This document shows, piece by piece, positions 59,754-64,000 of a stretch of 64,000 nt of DNA. The stretch is from Punica granatum (taxonomy: Eukaryota; Streptophyta; Magnoliopsida; Myrtales; Lythraceae), in the NCBI RefSeq assembly GCF_007655135.1, contig NC_045127.1:13587001-13651000 (forward strand), read 5' to 3'. The notes under the pieces are model-generated. The model was not told where the DNA came from and made no database searches. It saw nothing but the letters and a program-made list of their open reading frames with translations. Position 1 is the first letter of the stretch, and the number at the start of each line of letters is the position of its first letter. The translations under genes were made by a program, and so were the position numbers.

Positions 59754-60400
59754 TTAATCCATATACATAAAAGCTATATAATGAGTTTGGATGCGCCATA
59801 GGACGAAACAAGATTTTCGTTACATGCAGGGGTGACCCTTGGTCGAGGCCACTCAAGCAATGGCTTGAGGCCCCCCAAACGTTCTAAGATTAATTAGACC
59901 CCATATTATATAATTACATATATTTTTGCATGATAAATCAAGGCCTCAAATTTTGATTTTTCCACTTAGGTTACTCAATTAGATTCTATAACTAGTTGGC
60001 CAAAACCCCTATATTTTATCAATGAGAAAATATTAAATGATCTTTATTGTGGATGGCATATCGAGGAAAAACTAATAAGTCTTTAGGATCAAATAAAAAC
60101 CCAAAACTCACAAACTTAATATGCAAATGGCAACTCTATAAATATTATAAACCCTAGTTAATATTGGTTTCGAACTCTATATTTTACTACAATATATATT
60201 AACGACAATTTGATTGCTACAATATAAAAAATTTCTTGAATAGTAGCTAATGTATATTGTATTTTTTTCTCTTGTATATATTTTGTTGGACTATATGCAA
60301 ATAATTTATATTTTATTGCATAATTAATGACAAAAAGTTTTCTTAATACATAAGTGATGACGCGATAAAGCGAAAGAGCTCTGTCTCTTATTTCTTATGA
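59754..60400. other. Non-coding spacer of the duplicated block
   Basis: Collinear with 38,936-39,590. No gene seen. Confidence 0.5.
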
Positions 60401-60402
60401 TG

Positions 60403-60433
60403 TGGCGGCCTGAGAATTCGGTTCGTGCTTTAT

Positions 60434-60470
<37 letters not shown>

Positions 60471-60535
60471 TGATTAGTGATTAGTCGCCGGTCACTCCCA
60501 AAAATTTTGTTCTGAAATTGGGGCGTGACACATAA
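60403..60535. mobile_element. Short LTR-like insertion
   Basis: About 130 bp present only in the second duplicate (compare 39,590-39,620). Starts TGTGGCGGCC or GTGGCGGCC and ends GGGGCGTGACA, a TG...CA pair with inverted ends, and contains an (AT)n run at 60,438-60,468. Flanks 'atgat' and 'ataat' may be a decayed target duplication. Possibly a small solo LTR. Confidence 0.45.
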
Positions 60536-60886
60536 TAAGACAAGCATAATTGTTATCTTCAAACTGGCGATTTCCAATCATTTCTTCTTCTTTCTTTACT
60601 CCTTTTTAACTCTCGAAAGCTGCAAATTTCAGTTGAAGACTTAATATATCAAATCCATCTATAAATTCCCCTGCCCTCCTGTGGACCGTATGATTGGAAC
60701 TTTGAATTTTCTTATTTCTCCATTGGGGTGAAGATAGTTAATTTGGCAACTTCCGGCAACTTTCCTGTAACCCTTTCATAGTTATATGTCATTCACTCAG
60801 TTCCAATGATCTTGATAATTTCAATGGATCAAGCTCTGGTTGCATGACCTGACTAGTGCCCTGACTTTGGTCACTCGATACTCAAG

Positions 60887-61610
60887 AAGCCGCAACACGT
60901 GAAAAATTCCTTGATGGTCGGCATTCTCATGAGTTCTCTGTCTGAGGCTCATAATTTCAAATTCTGATAATGGGGCAGAAGATTTTTTAAGTTCAATTCT
61001 CATGAGAATCGTTTATGCATGCCCCATCATTTTTGCCCTTAATTAACATAGTCCATGGACTCACTTGTAACAAAAAGAGTCCTAATGATCGAGGTGGACA
61101 AAAACAAAAATAAATTCTTCGCAACAACCAGAAAATTCTTTCCTGTTCCAAAATGCTAACTACAAATATACATGAAACTTTTTGGACTCTGCCCCAAGAG
61201 ATAATGGACCCCTTCTGCATTGTAGATAAGAAGGAAGCAGTTTGGCTTAAGCCGCAACACGTGAAAAATTCCTTGATGGTCTACATTCTCGCGAGTTCTT
61301 TGTCTCAGGCTCATAATTTCAAATTCTGATAATGGGGCAGAAGATTTTTTAAGTTCAATTCTCATGAGAATCGTTTATGCACGTCCCATCATTTTTTCCC
61401 TTAATTAACATAGTCCATGGACTCACTCGTAACAAAAAGAGTCCTAATGATCGAGGTGGACAAAAACAAAAACAAATTCTTCGCAACAACCAGAAAATTC
61501 TTTCCCGTTCCAAAATGCTAACTACAAATATACATGAAACTTTTTGGACTCTGCCCCAAAAGATAATGGACCCCCTCTGCATTGTAGATAAGAAAGAAGC
61601 AGTTTGGCTT
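60887..61610 (+). repeat. 362-bp tandem duplication of type-I upstream sequence
   Basis: Copy 1 is 60,887-61,248 and copy 2 is 61,249-61,610. Both start 'aagccgcaacacgtg' and end 'aagcagtttggctt'. Each contains a CACGTG G-box word (60,896 and 61,258 region). The first duplicate block has one copy only, with the G-box changed to CACATG. Confidence 0.9.
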
Positions 61611-61800
61611 ATTTCCAAGTCTTTCGACACATATCAAATGTCTTAAAATGGATGAGATGATTCAGGTAACTAATCACGGGATCCCAACGAATCTGCTAGA
61701 TGGGATGATCTAGGGATTCACTGCTTCCGCGAGCAAGATTCACAAGTGAAGAGAGAGTTTTAGGCATGCCTTCCACAGAAAAAAGAAGGCACCTATAATC
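61611..61800 (+). pseudogene. Type-I dioxygenase fragment (promoter joined to mid-exon 1), copy 2
   Basis: 'gtaactaatcacgggatccc' (NHGIP), 'gatgggatgatct' (DGM), 'gaagagagagtttt' and a final 'aattgg'. It has the same promoter-exon junction as the fragment at 40,290, plus a TAG within it. Confidence 0.78.
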
Positions 61801-62664
61801 AATTGGAAAAAACATATCTTAAAATAAAAAAATATTTGTAAAGATTATAAAAATAAACATATAACAATTAAAATTTTAACATGAAGCTTGTGAGCCTATT
61901 CAACTCGAATGATGCTAACTTGAGAGGGGAAGAGGCAACAGTAAGGGACGTCGCCGAGGATCACTGACTTAGGGGAGGCCACCTTGCGCTTATGCCTGTA
62001 GATCTGTCAACATCTCTCTTTGTAGTACAACCACTATTGCACTTTGAGACATTGTTCTTTGTGTCAAAGGGTCACCACGTCCTTATTTAGTGTGTCAAGG
62101 CCAACCTCACAAGCGTGATTGGTGGTTATCGAGGCAAAATCGCCTCTATTTTTCCTATATTTTTTCATTTCTCTGCTCACAAATGCGAGTACCAATGCTC
62201 CCAACGCAGACTGCTCCTACCCTTGTCAAGATTGCCTATGGTCTAAATGCTCACCCTCGCTCATTTTCTCAAGTAGGTTCACGATCTTCCTTTTATTATT
62301 TTAATTATTTTGTTTTATTTTTGAAATTAAAAAAATTGATTTCAAAAATGCATTGTGGGTTATAAAAAATTGAGGGTAGAATTATAAGGAAATATTTTTA
62401 AAAAAAGAATTAGGATGAAAAAATAGATAAATAAGGTTGAGGATCAAAATTAAATTTTTTTCTAATATAAAATTTAATTAAAAGGATGAAAAGAAGAAAG
62501 TATTCAAAGGTATTAGATCAAAACAAACCAAGAAAATGAAACTGACTGCTGCAAAAAAGATTTCAAAATTATAGGATATAAACAATACAATATTAGAAAA
62601 AGGATTAAAATAGAAAAAGTAACCAAATTTAGAGGATAAAACGTGTATTTTTCTCTTTTAAGTA
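61801..62664. other. Spacer of the duplicated block, no gene
   Basis: Collinear with 40,446-41,300, including the GC-rich patch at 61,920-61,990. Confidence 0.5.
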
Positions 62665-63281
62665 GGGCAAATTACATAAAAAAAATTTAAATTTTGTAAA
62701 ATGTCTCAGTTTTGTCATAAATTTTGTTTTATAATAAAAAATTTCACATGTTTTGAGAATCGTCTCAGATTTGACCTTCCGTTACCATTCTGTTAAGTTT
62801 TCCATCTACTTGCCTACGTGGACTTCATGGGACCCACAAAGTTTACACATCATATTATCATCTTCTTTTTTCCTTAAAAAAAATCTAAGTTTTCAGAAAA
62901 ATTTCAGTTTTGTTCCAAATTTTGATTTGTAATTTTTTAAAAATACATATTTTAAAAATTTCTCAGAAATGGTCCATGAGAGGAGATGCTAGTCGAGGCC
63001 GACTTTAGGAGCACTACAAGGAGACCAAGATGAGGAGAGAGGTTATTTTAAAGACAATTTATAAAACATATGGTTTTTTTCATTACATACCAAATTTATG
63101 ATAAAATTGAGACTTTTTTTATTACATAACAGTCAACGTATGCAAAATTAACGGAATTTGTAACGGATGTCATTTTTGAGATAATTTAGAAAACTTATGA
63201 TTTTTTTTGTTACAAAATAAAACTTATGACAAAACTGAGACATTTTACAAAATTTAGGTTTTTTTTTTATGTAATTTGCCA
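62665..63281. mobile_element. Mutator-like MITE with long terminal inverted repeats
   Basis: 617 bp. Starts GGGCAAATTACATAAAAA and ends with its complement TTTTATGTAATTTGCCA; the inverted arms extend well over 100 bp (both contain 'ttttgtaaaatgtctcag' in opposite sense). Target duplication of 9 bp, TTTTAAGTA, at 62,656-62,664 and 63,282-63,290. Long arms plus 9-bp duplications mark Mutator-type elements. No transposase. Absent from the first duplicate block. Confidence 0.88.
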
Positions 63282-63697
63282 TTTTAAGTATGTTAAAGTT
63301 TTTTATGTTATCTTGACTTGAGACCCCAAAACTTTTTATTTTTCAACTTTAACCCAGCAATTTAATCCTTTCAGAAATTTTTTTAAAAAAAATTGTGGGC
63401 TGGAGTGACTCATCTTTGGTTATTGCAGCCCAAGGTGACATTGCCAACAGCTTTTGTGATCTCCAACAACCTCGCTAGCCTGTGGTCGCTGGACTGTGAG
63501 CCACTGTAGCCCCTCTCCTTCGTTGTCCTCTAATTGCAGCTTCTCTCCCTCTCTTCTCTCTTGTCCCTTTCGTGCGTATGGGACTTGTTTGTAACTATTA
63601 CAACAATGAGAGATACCTGTGCAAATAAGCAAAAAGCAATTCTTAGCTAAGGGAATAAGCTGGAAAACAAGCAGGTTTGCAATTGCTAGATCATTAA

Positions 63698-63930
63698 CTC
63701 TGTTTGGTTTCAAAGTTAAAATCACAAAAATTTTAACTTTAACTTTAACTCAACACATTATACAGCCAAAATACACATTTTTCAAGTAAAAATTTTTAAC
63801 TTTAACTTTAACTCAACACACTACACAATAAAAACATACGTTTCCCAAGTCAAATTTATAATCTCATCTCATTTGTCATTTTCCACAATCAAAATCAAAG
63901 TTATTTTAATTCCAAAACCAAACGCACCAG
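63698..63930. mobile_element. MITE, Tourist- or hAT-like
   Basis: Starts CTCTGTTTGGTTTC and ends CCAAAACCAAACGCACCAG, inverted at the ends. Contains two copies of a 'tttttaactttaactttaac' plus 'tcaacacac' unit. The matching site in the first block ('atcattaagtattttt', about 41,680) is empty. Target duplication unclear. Confidence 0.65.
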
Positions 63931-64000
63931 TATTTTCGTACCTTTTTAAGTTAATAGGTTAAATCAAATTATTTTGTGCTTATCAAACAAGTTTAATTCA

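Larger units (their letters stand above)
46510..64000 (+). repeat. Segmental duplication, copy 2 (runs off the window)
   Basis: Mirror of 25,030-41,760, with its own insertions: Copia 2, two MITEs near the type-II fragment, a small LTR-like piece, a 362-bp tandem duplication, a Mutator-like MITE and a terminal MITE. The match continues to the last base ('cttatcaaacaagtttaatt' against 41,737-41,757). Confidence 0.85.

Overview
This is nuclear DNA from a flowering plant, most likely a eudicot. The genes have GT-AG introns and plant-specific families: a defensin-like peptide, HR-like lesion-inducer proteins, and 2-oxoglutarate dioxygenases of the ACC-oxidase-homolog group. Roughly half the window is transposable element (Copia, Gypsy-type LTRs, SINE, Helitron, MITEs). 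I cannot name the species from sequence alone.

Layout. 0-5.5 kb: the 3' part of a defensin-like gene, a worn LTR-derived repeat, two broken copies of the 5' end of a peroxisomal enoyl-CoA delta-isomerase gene, then the intact isomerase gene. 5.7-10.4 kb: a SINE candidate, a decayed minus-strand Gypsy element of about 2.8 kb, and a 259-bp tandem duplication. 11.4-18.3 kb: two minus-strand paralogs of the HR_lesion family with identical five-exon structure. The upstream copy (16.4-18.3 kb) is intact; the other (11.5-13.5 kb) lacks one G in exon 3 and is frameshifted. 20.05-22.35 kb: an unusual candidate element with a GC-rich 100-bp-arm hairpin and five 200-bp AT-rich repeats that are themselves palindromic.

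25-64 kb: a tandem cluster of 2-oxoglutarate/Fe(II) dioxygenase genes, all on the plus strand. Two are intact (25,399-27,271 and 43,224-45,296). A third (46,873-56,021) is a pseudogene split by a Copia element and carrying two stops and a frameshift. At least five more fragments lie between them. Most of the cluster is a two-copy segmental duplication (about 25.0-41.8 kb and 46.5-64 kb) in the order type-I gene, type-II fragment, Helitron, type-I fragment, spacer, followed in copy 1 by the intact type-II gene. Copy 2 runs off the window just before the place where a second type-II gene would be expected.

Two Copia elements entered the cluster after the duplication: a plus-strand one just 3' of the first dioxygenase gene (27,332-35,831) and a minus-strand one inside exon 1 of the third (47,293-54,600). 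Each was later hit by another LTR unit that looks like a solo LTR (3.77 kb and 2.42 kb), with matching 5-bp target duplications. Copy 2 also holds young MITEs missing from copy 1. No operon logic applies; the dioxygenases are probably specialised-metabolism enzymes diversifying by tandem duplication while transposons erode the copies.
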